The position numbers and the translations under genes were made by a program. From Phialophora verrucosa (Eukaryota > Ascomycota > Eurotiomycetes > Chaetothyriales > Herpotrichiellaceae): a stretch of 64,000 nucleotides of DNA. The first letter of the stretch is position 1. Each line of letters starts with the position of its first letter. Below the pieces are notes generated by a model. That model was not told the DNA's origin. It saw nothing but the letters and a program-made list of their open reading frames with translations, and made no database searches. The stretch lies in the NCBI GenBank assembly GCA_002099365.1, contig MSED01000009.1:310001-374000 (forward strand), given 5' to 3'. Positions 9,407 through 22,300 of the stretch are shown here, piece by piece.

Positions 9407-11817
9407 TTTAATCAGAGTACGTCCTTTTTTGTGACATCTGATCGCTGGTCAGAGAGTGCGCATGCGGGAAGCGCGACGAAATCGGATCTCTGTATCCTAT
9501 TGCTGCCACGATAATTCAAAACCTGTAAGAAATCTTGGTGCCCGGGCCTTGGAATGATCAGGCAAGGCGATCGCGTCTGGATCCTGTTTGGTCGTTGCTG
9601 TACTAGCACTCGCCCCTTTACGTTGAGACCAGTACATGAAGCATATATGACTGACTCAATTCGAGCAACTAACTGCTCTCATTATTTTTCCCCTTTTGGG
9701 TGTGGACGATACCCTTCCGAAACTCGGCCCTCACAACAAAGCACAATGCTTCCCTTCCTCTAGCTTCAGTCCACCGTCAGCGAGACAACCCATTACTACC
9801 CCGGCTCATTGGCTCTAGCACATTTCGACAATGAAGGAAGCTACTGTCTACATGCGAGAAATTAAGCATTCATGGCAGAGAAGGAAAATTGGCTTCAGCC
9901 CAATTTGGGCCTTTTCAGGTCGTCTTCCGAACGAGGCACGCACTTCAGCAATTTATCCGCCCTGACCCTTCCCTGTGATCCCTTTCCCTGAACAGGACTC
10001 ATTGCACACTCTACCCCGACTTGGCCGAGCGGGAGAATAGAAAGGATGCGAATGACATAATGTCAACGGCACATACGGCCCCAAGTGCGATGCAGATCTG
10101 TCATACATGGTTAATACTCTTCTGGCAATCTTCAGGCAGTACGAACGAGCACGAACACGGTTCCGCTAGCACGACAGAAAGCAGGTTGGCGTCTTAGAGC
10201 GAGAACGCGTCTCGCCTGTCCCGGGATATCACAGCCACAGGTGTCGTGCGCACTTCGTCCACTGGCCAACTACTAGTTCTAGTAGCTGGCGGCGAGGGTG
10301 GGCGAGGTTGATGGCGCGAGCGAAGCCAGATTCCAATCTGCATATTGGATTGCTCATGAGCTGGAGATGCAATTAGTTTCTTGACTCGAAGGCCGACTGC
10401 TGGAACTATGCTCCCGATTCGGGTAGTGCGATTCGAGTGCAGAGAAGCCGTCAGGAAACGGAAACTACCGGAAATTTGGGGTAATGGGACGTGAGCCCCA
10501 TCGACCATCGTCGATCCCTGCTAGATATCCGTGCTGGAAGTGCGACTTCACGCAGATGTTTCCAAATTATTCTGTAATCAGCCAACTTCGAGTTGAAGTT
10601 TTTGGGGATTGAATGGATACGGACGAGCATATGTTCCCACGAGTGTTCTTACCTACTGTGAGGTAGGATACAGTGCTCGGGAGTGTATTCCTTGCCAGAA
10701 TGTTTGACTTGGTCTTCCTAACAGTTCCGAGTTGACCTCGCAGAAGGACATCCAGGACGGCGGATCCTTTCGCTCAAACAACGCTAGACGCGCGATGCCA
10801 GAGGCAAATCCACATTCGGATAGCATGTGTTTACATATCGTTATGACTACGCAAGGGCCGAGCCAAGACCGTGGACACAGGTGCCGTTCTGCTCCTTTCG
10901 CCACAAGACTTGTATGCCACTACCGTGCTGGGCTTCAGGGGGGGAGCCAAATTCATGTTTTCTAGCATAAAACAGGACAAAGTTCGCGAGGAGCGCGACC
11001 CCGGATTCAAAGGGAGGTCGTCTGTGCCAGGATTCATGGGGTAGTCTAATAGCGCAAGGCCTTCCCCTGCGCCCTAAGCTTTCGGCTGGATCACGTCTTT
11101 GTTGGAAGGGAAAATTTTCACTTGTACGTCTATAATGTCCACTTAAGCGACAAGTGTGACACTCACTTAGCTGCTCGCACCCCAGATTTCAGAACTTCGG
11201 CCACACCAGATTGAGCGTAGTGTTCCATCGTTCCGCTCGTCGTGCCTGTCAGAGTCTTACGGCTGCAACGTCAATAGGTTTGCGCTGATTGGCGTCTCCG
11301 GACTTCGTCTCCATGCCGATTCTTTAGGTGCGGTGATGGGCCTTAGCGGCTCGGTACTCGCGATGTCCCTCTTTTGCCTCACTCCGTCTTACATAGCTAA
11401 TTAGGATACCATACAACTCTCGTCCCCTGTCAACGATGGAGCATGTCGACGTCAATTAGAGTTCGCCCCAAGCAGCAACTGTCCCTCGAAGCCTCGCTGA
11501 AAACCTTTGGCACCTGAGGGGAAATCGGCTTCATTCATCACGCAGTCTATTCGCCAGATAGCGCAGATCGGGTCCTTCTAGCCTCTCGGTCACTCTCCTT
11601 GTAACGGCCCCAGCAGCGAAAGCGCCATAGAAGATGTTGTCCGAGGAGCTTGGTCTCATGGGGGAGGACCTGTCGAGGACCTGGCTTGGCTCCAGAGGCC
11701 GAGAGTCTTATAGCCATATATATATGTACGGCAACGGCGGGCAAATTTGGACATCCAGAATGATCGACGATTTCTCCTCCAAGCCGTCCCTCAACATCCT
11801 GCCGGAACGCAACAAAG
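9407..11817. other. Gene-poor stretch, no gene seen
   Basis: About 2.4 kb without a frame I can support on either strand. Sequence composition is mixed and there is no inverted-repeat transposon end, long direct repeat or RIP-like extreme AT content. The last few hundred bases should be the promoter and 5' leader of the amino-acid permease; a short TA-rich run lies near 11711-11726. Confidence 0.45.
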
Positions 11818-13714
11818 ATGGGCGACAAAGACATCAGATCTTTTGAAGTTGGAACGACTCCTTCTGACGAGAAAGCCTCCTCTCTCGACATTCGACCCGG
11901 TGAGGTCTCTGACAATGCCGACAATGCCGACAAGCTCCAGCGCCGCCTCAACAACAGGCAGATACAATTGATTGCCATCGGAGGCTCAATCGGTACCGCT
12001 CTATTCGTTTCCATTGGCAGCGGCCTCGCCAAGGGGGGTCCTCTCAGCTTGTTCCTAGCCTACGCCATCTACTCGTGCATGTTGGGCCTCGTAAACAACT
12101 GCATCGCGGAAATGACGATCCTGCAACCCGTCTCAGGCGGCTTCATCCGGATGGCGGGGCAATGGGTCGACGATGCCTTCGGATTCATGGCCGGATGGAA
12201 CTTTTTCTTTTACGAAGCTCTCTTGATACCGTTCGAGATCACAGCTCTGAACCTGGTGCTGTCTTTTTGGAGAGACGACATCCCCACTGCTGCTGTTTGC
12301 GCCGGATGCATTGTGCTTTACGCGTGAGAACCGCCCTTCCAACGCCGTCATCCTATGCGGCCCATATGCTAAAGTATTGTGTCTAGTCTCCTGAACGTCC
12401 TGGCCGTCAGAGCATATGGCGAGGCGGAGTTTTGGCTCTCTGGAGGCAAAGTCCTGCTCATCTTCATGTTGTTTCTGTTCACTTTTGTGACCATGGTGGG
12501 CGGCAATCCACGGCATGACGCCTACGGCTTCCGCTACTGGAACAACCCCGGACCCATGGCCGAGCACCACACTACAGGGTCCCTAGGACGCTTCGAGGGC
12601 TTCTTAGCCTGCCTGTGGAGCGCATCCTTCTGCGTCGTGGTGAGTGCGAAACGTTCATCAGAATTTGCTCTGAAGAACAGTCGAGCTCTAACTCTGATCC
12701 TGACTTTCGACTCTAACGCTCGTGTTATCTATCTAGGGACCCGAGTATCTCGCCATGGTGGCCGCCGAAGCTAAGCGCCCTCGCATCTACATCAAGAAGG
12801 CCTTCAAGACCATGTACTGGCGATTCGGCATCTTCTTCATATTGGGCTCGCTCTGTGTCGGCGTTGTCCTCCCTTACAACGACCCTACCCTTGTCGCTAT
12901 CATCGGAGGCACTCAATCTGGCAGCGGCACCGCAGCTGCGTCGCCGTACGTCATTGCGATGAAGAATCTCGGAGTCGAAGTTCTACCCCATGTCACCAAC
13001 GCCCTGCTGGTGACCAGCATCTTCTCCGCCGGCAATACCTACACTTACTGCGCGACCCGCAGCCTATACAGTCTCGCGCTCGAAGGCCGAGCTCCAAAGG
13101 TGCTCGCGAAATGCACCGCAAACGGCGTCCCGATATGGGCGTTCTGCGTCGTCATGCTCTTCCCGCTCCTCTCGTTCCTCTCCGTGTCCAACGGCTCGGC
13201 CAAGGTCTTGACCTGGTTGGTCAACTTGATCACCGCGGGCGGGATCATCGACTACATCGTCATGTGCGTCACGTACCTGTTCTTCTACCGCGCGTGCAAG
13301 GTCCAAGGCATCGACCGCAACTCGTTCCCTTACACCGGGTGGTTCCAGCCGTACTGCGGATGGATCGGCCTGGTGTGGATGTGCATGATTGTCATCTTCT
13401 ACGGATATTCCAGCTTTACGCCGTGGGACGTCGCCACCTTCTTCAGTTACTATACGATGGTGATTGTGGCGCCCGGGCTGTACGCAGGGTGGAAGCTGAT
13501 CAAGCGTACCAAGATCGTGCATCCGGCCGAGGCGGATCTGGTCTGGGAGCGGCCCGTTGTGGACGCGTATGAGGCAACGTTCCTTTCGCCTCCTGTCGGG
13601 TTCTGGACGGAGACGATGCAGTTAACTGGTCTCAAACGAGTCAGGAAGGACGAGAGACGTATCTCGGTGGTGTCGATGTCGAATGGAGAACGTCAGGAGA
13701 CCCGTGAAAAGTGA
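11818..13714 (+). CDS. Amino-acid permease of the APC superfamily (YAT type)
   Basis: This is a plasma-membrane proton symporter for amino acids. The exons are 11818-12323, 12387-12639 and 12737-13714, with introns of 63 and 97 bp. They join to a 578-residue protein, close to the usual size of the family. After a polar N-terminus the first membrane segment carries IQLIAIGGSIGTALFVSIGSGL, the signature of the family. The second intron is bridged by GPEYLAMVAAEAKRPR, another hallmark. About twelve hydrophobic segments are visible, ending before LVWERPVVDAYE and a basic tail. Substrate range cannot be read from sequence. The gene converges on the Dabb-domain gene, with 222 bp between stop codons. 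Confidence 0.95.
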
Positions 13715-13936
13715 TCGGGAAATGATATGAGCCATCTGGTTATGCATCGAATTGTGCCTCTTCGTGGCACGCGTAGGGGCTTGTGGGAGGGAACAGTGCC
13801 CACTATATACCGGCAATGGATGATAAATCTGTAAATGAGATGTGATGCGTTCTGTGTGATACTATCGGACGAAGTGAGGGGGAGTGTCGTTCGTTATATG
13901 TATATAAGATATCGTACTCGTACTCTCGCACCCCGA

Positions 13937-14455
13937 TCAGTCTTGATACTCCAGGTCGTACGCTAGAGTATCCTCTGCGAGCTCCTCTCTGAACTTATGG
14001 ACCCTGTCATGAAACGGTCAGCGAATCCACGTGCCCCAGCTACACAACTACGCATGGATTGGTGTATGAAAACGTACTCTAAATGGGCAGGATGCTCTGC
14101 ATAAACCTTAACATCATCCGCCTTCTCCAGAATGGCCACCAAGCCCATATTGAACCCCTGGCCCCTGCTCGCCGTCGACGGCAGCGGCGTGTTGACTTCC
14201 ATTCTCACCAGGCCTGGGATCTGCCCGACCATCCCTTTGGCCTTGGCGGTCCAGGCGGCCAGCTGAGCGGGCGTGACCCCGGGCTTCAATTTGAAGAGCA
14301 CTGTTGTGAGTGGTCTTGGTTAGCATGTAAGAACAGTAACGAAGCAAAAGGATTTGATGAGATCGGACGATACAGCACCCGCCCGAGGATGGTGATGGTG
14401 ATACCTCTGGAAGAGGGGCGGACTTCAGGAGCTTACCGATGTGGTAGATTGGCAT
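13937..14455 (-). CDS. Stress-responsive A/B-barrel (Dabb) domain protein
   Basis: This small protein has 102 residues from three exons: 14437-14455, 14078-14300 and 13937-14003. Introns are 136 and 74 bp. The spliced product reads MPIYHIVLFKLKPG at the start, GLVAILEKADDVKVYAEHP in the middle and VHKFREELAEDTLAYDLEY at the end, which is the full dimeric alpha-beta barrel pattern. Dabb proteins range from stress-induced proteins of unknown function to small cyclases such as olivetolic acid cyclase. No polyketide synthase is nearby, so a biosynthetic role is not indicated here. The first exon encodes only six complete residues. The model closes in frame over all three exons. Confidence 0.92.
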
Positions 14456-16342
14456 GGTTGCGGTGCGGGTGTTAGAGTAGCTATGCTGTGCTTCGGTATC
14501 GTGAATGGCTGCTTAACTTTGCGTAATACTATTGTATGGGGATGTCCCTGGGTTTATAGTCAACTCACTGACTCCCTGCATTTGTAACTCTAACGTCGAC
14601 TTCCACGGCGATATCGGCATCTCGCCGTGGTCACCGGGGTGTCGTGGAGACGGGTTCTTGTTGTACCCCTCACTCATAAAACGGAGTCCTGAATATTACT
14701 GAAAACCCCGCCTTCACGCCCGGATCTGACCGAAGATTGTCCGCGTGAGGGCGTCTCGGCGTCATACGTGTAGTAGGTTTAGGATTAAGGGGTAACTCGG
14801 ACGGAGAGGAGTCTGTAAATTCTATATCCTTCTTCCCCTAGGAAGATCGCATAAAACTATTGTCGATTGTTACATTTTGGGAAGCGAAAGAGTTGACTGC
14901 GAGTCAGCCACGGGGGTAAATCAAGCCGAATCGTTAGAGGCAATGTACAATACAGCGCCTCACAAAGTCAAGACGCTTACCGAGTTGTGGAAGGTATGGA
15001 ACTGGAGCTTCCTTGCGAGCTCAGAACATGCCAGAGCACGTCGATAATGATCACGCAGGCAACCCGTCTGTTCTCGGCGCTGGAACTTGGCACTTATATT
15101 TCAGAATCATGGGCATCGGAAATGAGAGCTTGCTTCGACGACGGCTCGGCAGGATGAAGTCCTCCAGGGCTCGACGGCTTCTGAACCACGCTTTCAGGGT
15201 TTGGAGATGATAAGTCCAGGGTATCGGAGCAGTGCCCATTGATAACCTGAACCTCCATATCCACGAACCCAGCAATCATCTTGACATATGAAATCTCCCA
15301 CGCAGGGTGAAACGCTTGTTTGATAGCATCCGGAGTGACGCATCTTGTATTCAGGGACACAGGACAGTCTCGGTCGCGCTAACTGAAGCAGCTGCGACCG
15401 GAGAGCACTGGTACCTTTGTCAAAGTCCCGCCTGGGTGCTCTCCACCACGCTGTAGAGACCCGACCTGGATATCGGGAAGCAGAATATCGATCTGACAGG
15501 GAGACCACTTTGGCTGCGGTTGAGTAACGGCAATGTGGCTTTTGACAATCGCCGAAGAGAATGAAGGGCCACAGGGCCAGAGGGCATACCGGAACATGCC
15601 AAGCGCCACTAGCCCCTTCCAGGCGGACGCGTCGTGGCAACTTCGAACCGCGCGCCAGTTTTACTAGACGACAGGCTAATGGGGCTGTCGAGGTGGAAGG
15701 TCTCTGCCTCTTTCTCGATTGACTGGTCATTGAGCAGTACAATGGATCCGGACCACGATACGACCGGGCATTCTGGGGGGTGCTTGAAGGTAGGGAAGCA
15801 GTAATAGCACTTTGAGGGAGAAGGAACTGGCACTGCCAGGCTGTGGCTTCCCGACAAGGCAGGAAAGTCATGTGTAGGTTGACAGCCGCTTTGTCTGGGA
15901 AGCCGCTGGGGCTGTCGCTATGCGGCTACATGCATATTCGCCGATACGTCTTAAAAGTCAAGATTGCGCCATGGTGCCTGGTTAATACTAGGGGGCGGGC
16001 TTTGGTTGTTGTCAGTCGAAAGATAAGCTGTTGGCGGTGTAGGCACAATTATGGCATTAGGCAGCATCTCAATTCAGCCTCACCCCACGGTCACAACCTC
16101 ATGTCTCTGATCAAACCATCATTCACTCAGATATCGACCATGCACATCTGCAGTGACAATCACCACTGCTCTGATCGAAAACCGCACTCAAGAAGACTGC
16201 CTCGACACCTCTTTGAGGCTGGTGAAAGAGGACGAACCCCAATCAAACACAACGGCCTTTGCGCTCGATCTCAAACCCGTCCTTTTCCTCCTTCATCAGC
16301 TTTCTCCAACCTACCCTCACATCCACATCACCTCACCGAAAC
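14456..16342. other. Intergenic; holds one unresolved coding-like patch at about 15094-15857 (minus)
   Basis: Most of this 1.9 kb shows nothing. On the minus strand between 15857 and 15094 there are several overlapping open pieces, for example one ending near 15609 with EAETFHLDSPISLSSS, one at 15379-15600 with MFRYALWPCGPSFSSA, and one at 15094-15360 with FHPAWEISYVKMIAGFVDMEVQV. They look more protein-like than random, but I could not join them with convincing splice sites or match a family. A small intron-rich gene or a decayed gene are both possible. The last few hundred bases should be the leader of the giant gene. Confidence 0.35.
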
Positions 16343-19300
16343 ATGGCTGCCGCGGACGCTGCATTCCTACGCGCGGTAGCCAACCACATAGTCCTCCCTC
16401 CAGATTTGCCTGGCGGGACTGAAAGAAACCTTCCTGAAATCAACGGCGACCTGCTTCGGCGCGCCCAAGATGCCTGTACTGAATTAAAAGCAGCCATCAA
16501 AAGCGAATTCCAGCGAGAACTGAGCTTGCTTGAAAGCTCGTTGGATTATTGTTACTTTATTCACACCTCAGCACATCTCGACAGCTTGCAGCTTCAGCGT
16601 GCATTCCGGAGACTGCAAGAGGGCGAAATCCTCATCATTCATGTCAACGAGCAGAATGCGGGTCTTCTGGTGCGGCATGGCAATGGGTCGGTCGATTTGT
16701 CCCCTTCGTGTGCACAAGGCTAACCGAGTGGCTCGCAGACACTTAAAGGGTCAAGTCCTTTTTGAAGCCTTTGAAGTTTCCGCTCAATGTGAGAAAGTCC
16801 TCGAATGTAAGGGTGCTTTGCAGTGGACGTTTCCTACCTCGGCAGCAGCCCTTCCAAACGATGTCTTTGCCGACGAGAATTTCCAGCAACAACTTGCCGA
16901 CTTTCTCGAGAGGGGGAGCATGGAAAATATTAAGAAGTTCGGTGCAGTCACCCATAAAGCACAATCGTTCGCTTTCGAACCACGAGACACCACCGATCCT
17001 GCGTTGATCACAGGTCTCCTCATCACACTTCTTGAAGGCATTGGCAAGGTGGTCAGTGTGCCGCCCATATCTAAGCGTGTCAAAGATGAGGTCCGCTTCA
17101 AAGACGCTATGATCCCCTGGAGGAGATCGCCGTTCTGGCTTCTCTTGCGTGTGGGTATCTTGCGCCATCTGGGGGGAATCGCGCATCCGACTGTGGCAAA
17201 TACACTGTACAAAGCTCTTATGTGCCTGCTCCAAGCTCGACTGCTGGGCCAAATGGTCGGCTCACAGTCTCCGGACCTCTCTCACCTCCTGCTCAGGAAG
17301 CTTTGTCGGCGGATGGCGAAACTGGAGAAGGACAGAGTCCTCGCTACTCGTGAAAGAGCTGATGATGCTTCGAGGCTCCACGCCATTATCCTCGACAATA
17401 TACGACCACCATTACTGCAAGCCACGAAGGATGCCAATGCGGGGCTCCATAATGCTTGGGAGAGCTACAAGTCCAGGATTCAACGTCGGATCACTCCGTT
17501 CAAAACTCGCATGGCAAGGCCCGAACATCTTAGACTCAGCCTGAGAAATGTTACGCCCTACCTCGGTCAGATGCGGCAAAATCCCCTGGTCAAGAACGTG
17601 CCTACAGGAAACTATGTCATGTCCCCAACCCTGCGAGAATTTCTCCGAAGATGCTCTGACCTGGCCCGTACCGAAGAAGATATTCTAGCCCGGGACGAAG
17701 GCCTGGTCTCGGTCGACCACGAGACATGGTCTGATTCAGTTCTGACGCTTGCAGAAAGTATCCACTCATATCTTTCAAAGTCGAGTGACCAGTGCTACCT
17801 GGTCGCTACCGTGGACCGAAGCCGGATGATTCTAACAACCATGTGGCTATGGGTATTGATGGACCGTTTATGCTGCCAATTCGTGCCTGAGTTTTCACAG
17901 TACCGGCCAGTCTTCCATCCGCAGGTCGTTGACTGTTTGCTACTTTCCAGCTACGCTGACTTATGTCGGCTTCACCAGATCCAGTCCTACCTCGCACATC
18001 GTCATACAAATGCTGAGGCCAGCGGCCATTCTCAGACCATATTCGACGTTCCTGTGTCCGGCTGTTTCGCCGACTGCTATTTCCAGAGCTTGGACTCGGC
18101 TTCCGACCTTCATCTCCTAGACCGAACCATGCGGGAAGCAGAAGAGCGGCGGAAGCGTGACAAGAAGACAGAATGGGAGGAGAAAGACGCGGAGCACCAG
18201 ACGATTACGAAGGAGCTATCAGCGATTACCTGCCAATTCACTTTTGTCGGCGACCTACTGATCCCGGAGCACGATGAGTACAAGTGTCACAAGTGTATCT
18301 TGACTAAGAAGGCCGACAAAATTGGCATCGAGAGAATCGAACAGGCGTTACCCTACAACAGTGGCGAAGCAAGAGCTGCCTTACTCGAATTACGTTGCCC
18401 GAAGGTTTATACTGCGTGTAGGAATGCTACGTGGGCCATTGCTGCGACTCTCGGATTGCCAAATGTCGAGGAGACGAGAAAGGAACCCCTCACCATGGCC
18501 GACAGTTACTATGCGGAGTTCTCGCCGGCACGAGCAACGCGTAAAACGGGAATCACGTTGGCTTCGCGTACCAAGTCTTTTCTGCAGACTCACTTCCGAT
18601 ATGTGCATTTCCCCATTCCCTTTGAGAAAGTATGTGTCAACAATGGCCTAAGGTTTGAATACTACGACCTCGCCCGGAAATTGTGGCCAGTAGAGCATCT
18701 GTACGAGATCACCTTTGGCCATCATTGCTGGGTTCCGATCCCAAGCCGCAGCCCATTTGCACAAATCGACTATCCCTCGAGGATCTTGCCAAACCACGGA
18801 CACAATGGAAACGATCAAGCATTATCTGCAAACACTCCAATGTCGAACAAAACTCGATATCTGGTCGCCAACTCTGAAATTACCTCTAATGAGGTTCTTG
18901 CCGGACTACCACGCTGTCCACAGACACTCGGTGCGTCAGAATTCATGGCCTTTCAGGGGCTCCTGTCTGGGAGCCAGCGCCTATGGCCTGCAATTCTAGC
19001 TGAGCTGGGATCATCAAACCTCAATTTCAGTTCTGAGGCCGTCGCGATTCTGCTGCAAGCTCTATCCTATCGCACTGGCCGTCCCTGTGAAGACACATTT
19101 CATGTGACGAACATGGTTTTCCGCGGCGAGTCCTTCTGCAAAACCTTGTTGAACCAGATCGAGCGACGCTTATCGGGCATCAGCTCGAATTGGCGGGAGT
19201 GCTACTGTATGGAAGTCTTGCTTACCTTGATCTTCAAAGTCGTCGTCCTTGGAAGCCATGCAGTCTTCCTCCAGGCTACACGTCTGGTGGAAAATGTCCG

Positions 19301-22300
19301 AAAGATCACCCTCAATTGGATCAAGATGATTCGCGAGGAGCTCTGGGATACAGTCAACACTGTTGCTGCGGCAAGATTGACACAATTTATTGTTTGGGCA
19401 GCTTTGTTGTGTAGACGGACGTTCACAATGTGCTCGACAGAGAGTTCCAAGGAGCTCAGGAGTTGTTCCGCCTCCGCCGCGGAAGGTGACGCACAAGAGT
19501 TCCAGAGATCTCTATCATCATCAGCACTGGTTATTTTCCTGGAAGCTTCCATTGCGTTACAGGAAAATCTTGTTGAGGATTTGAACAAAATTCCGCTGTC
19601 GCTTCGCAGCACATTGACTCGTGACCTCAAGATGGTGTGCCGGCTGCAAAGCTGTTTGAGGCGTTCTCTCAAAAAAAGCCCTCGCTCGCTAGTTACTGCG
19701 GCGGTGAAAGCGAACGCCATAAGTGGTGAAGCTCTGACTAGTCGTCCAACATCAATTTCATTCAACGAACGTCGCGACGGTGCATGGGCTGAGGTGCGGC
19801 TCCCCAGCAAATCAAACTTCGATGCCCTGATAATTGAGTACCACCTGGTTGGAGGCGCCCTGCTGCTGGATGGGAAGCCCGTTGAGAGAGAGCTTCCAGC
19901 TCAGGTCCGTCATGCAGACGCAACTGCTCGACTCTTTCCCAACCAGAGACTCATCGTCTACCCCTCGAATCTTCCTGGCATGACATACAAAGTTGCCTTT
20001 GAAGTTGAGGGCCAGGAAGTCCATTTTGGTTTCCGCCAAGGTGAACTCGTTATCCGGGTTTGGGGACGAACTGGGCTCTGGGAGTACATTCCTTCAGATG
20101 TATACGAGCGGAATGACATTTTTGACCTGCCAGCATCGCTGATAGATGGTTGTGTACACTGGCTTGACTTGAGAACCAATATCATTGAGGTCAGACGAGT
20201 GCCGAAGATCTGGAGATCTGCTCCTGCTAACTGGAACATCAACCTCAACACAGGAATTGCAAACCGCAGACAGTCCACTTTGCTGGATCCAGGCAGTAAC
20301 CTGTTTCGTCATTTTGCCAGTGTCTTCCGAGGGTTTGAAGATCCTCGTCACATCACCGTGTACCAGCCAGCACGATATCCCCTCTCAGTCGAGCTCCGCC
20401 GCTATGAGTTGACCTTCTTTTTGAACTCGCGCGGCTTTCTCGAGTGCCCGCAACTGCGAGCTGAAGTGGACGAAAATCAAGACGCCGGCACTTGGTATGG
20501 CCTTTCATCCAAACTCGTACTCCGAGACATCCAGAATCCGTGCGAACGAAGCGTTATCGTTCCATTGGCACCGTTGACAGTGCGGCATAAGGGAGTTCAT
20601 GTTAATGTCGAGGTCCAGAGAATTGATCCGGTTGTGGGTCGATTCTTCCTAGATGATGTCCTCGGGAGAGTGACTTGTGCTTCAGAACCTCGACTGTTCT
20701 ACACGAAGGCGCTGTTACACGCCTGTACCTCTTTCTGCCTCCCCGATCCACTGACAGGAAAGACCGGTGCCGACGAAGCATGCCACATTCTGCAGACTGG
20801 GGCTTGTCAACCGTACGCCCCGCTCACAAACGTCAACAAGATGCTCCTCACCTCAATTGCGGATCTCACTCCGAAGCGGCAATTCTATCCCGAAGACCTC
20901 CGTGTTATGGAAACGGTGACTTGGAGAAATGATCTTACCGCCGCCACACAAGACGACAGATTCTGGCATCTAGTCAGCGTGATCAAGCAGAAATCGGATT
21001 TGTTGGCGCAATTCGAGCTCAAGGAGGACATTGACCTTGAACCAGAACAGACTTCTATCTTGTCGGATACCGCCGTGATGGACGGCACAAATACCGACCT
21101 CGTGCTCCGAAGCCAGATGCGACGTCTTATATACCAACGACGTGACTTGACTACGGCAGTAGCCACCATTGTCGAAGATTCTGGTGACACCCTGTACCGT
21201 GCTCGAGGCTACCACAATTACCAGAAGAGCCAAGTTCATGTCTTCGAAGCGGCGAATTTACTCCATAACTGGCCAAACAAGCTACCCTCACCGATGATTC
21301 TGCATTTGGTGATGCAGCAGTGGCCGCATATTGGTGGTTACGGCGACGGTATGGTCGTCTACGACAAGATACGCCTGAGTGACCGGCTTGATGCAGATCT
21401 TGCTTCGTCCTGGGGGCCCCTGGTCAACCTGTGTCGGCTCTCAAGTCAGGACACTAAGTACAAGCTGTTGTTCCTCCTGGCGACCATCTCTTTCAGGGAA
21501 GACATCGATGTGCGTGCTATTCACACATTGATCGCATTTTGCGTGTTTCAGGACCTAAAGAAGATTGATCTGCCGTCGTGGCCATCGTATACACAATTCC
21601 GCCCAGGGTTCATTCCCAAGGCTCTCTACCTGAAACGAATCCTCGGCTCTTGCGTTTTGCCGTTCGCGGCATCTGAGCTGCAGGTCAGCTTGACTCAAAG
21701 AGAGAGGAAAGCGGTGGATACCGCTCGGAAAGCCCATGACATGAAAGCTGTGCAAGACTTGGATTCTCTGGCCAAATTCATGTGTGCACAATGGCCCTGC
21801 GCTCTACCGGACCTCAAACAGTTCTCAACCTCTACACTCGATCTAAACGCCGCTCTTTCTGCAGTCGGCATGGAGTGGCACGCAATGTTTCAGAATCACG
21901 AGTTCGAAGAGCATTTGCGGCAAGTACAAGATGTCTTGGACAGACATAGGACCTCTCCACCCGTCAGAACGCCCAAGAAGTCGGCCACTTCGCTGGGTGC
22001 AGCTCCTCCTCGCGGCTTCCCATCAGTACAGGTTGACCTGCTTAACAAGGAAGGGCCCGCGACGATCGTGCACTCTCACGAGTCTACCAGCGGGCTTTCT
22101 TCTTGGTTGGTTCCAGCAACCCCCCAGCATTTGAGCCAAGATATCACCGAACTGAGGCAGATTGTTGCGGAAATCCCGACCTCTAAGTCAATCGTCAGAC
22201 ATGAATACATTCAATGGCTTTTGCAATCTATCGCTGCACTAGAAGGCTCCCGCTCGCGTTCGGAGTCACAGCGATCATTCCTTGACCTTGCTCAGCTAGA

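Noticed and set aside
10018..10035. TTGGCCGAGCGG, which resembles a tRNA A-box
   Set aside because: No B-box (GGTTCGAATCC type) or cloverleaf-forming arms follow at the right distance.
7464..11817. Transposon or RIP-mutated repeat in the gene-poor stretch
   Set aside because: No terminal repeats, no target duplications, no transposase or reverse-transcriptase words, and AT content is not extreme.
13064..13572. Long Arg-rich frames on both strands over the permease exon 3
   Set aside because: Composition shadow; the permease frame has membrane segments and splice continuity.
15194..15871. 225-codon minus-strand frame
   Set aside because: Overlaps other, more protein-like frames; Arg/Ser/Trp-rich with no family, so kept only as a note in the intergenic entry.
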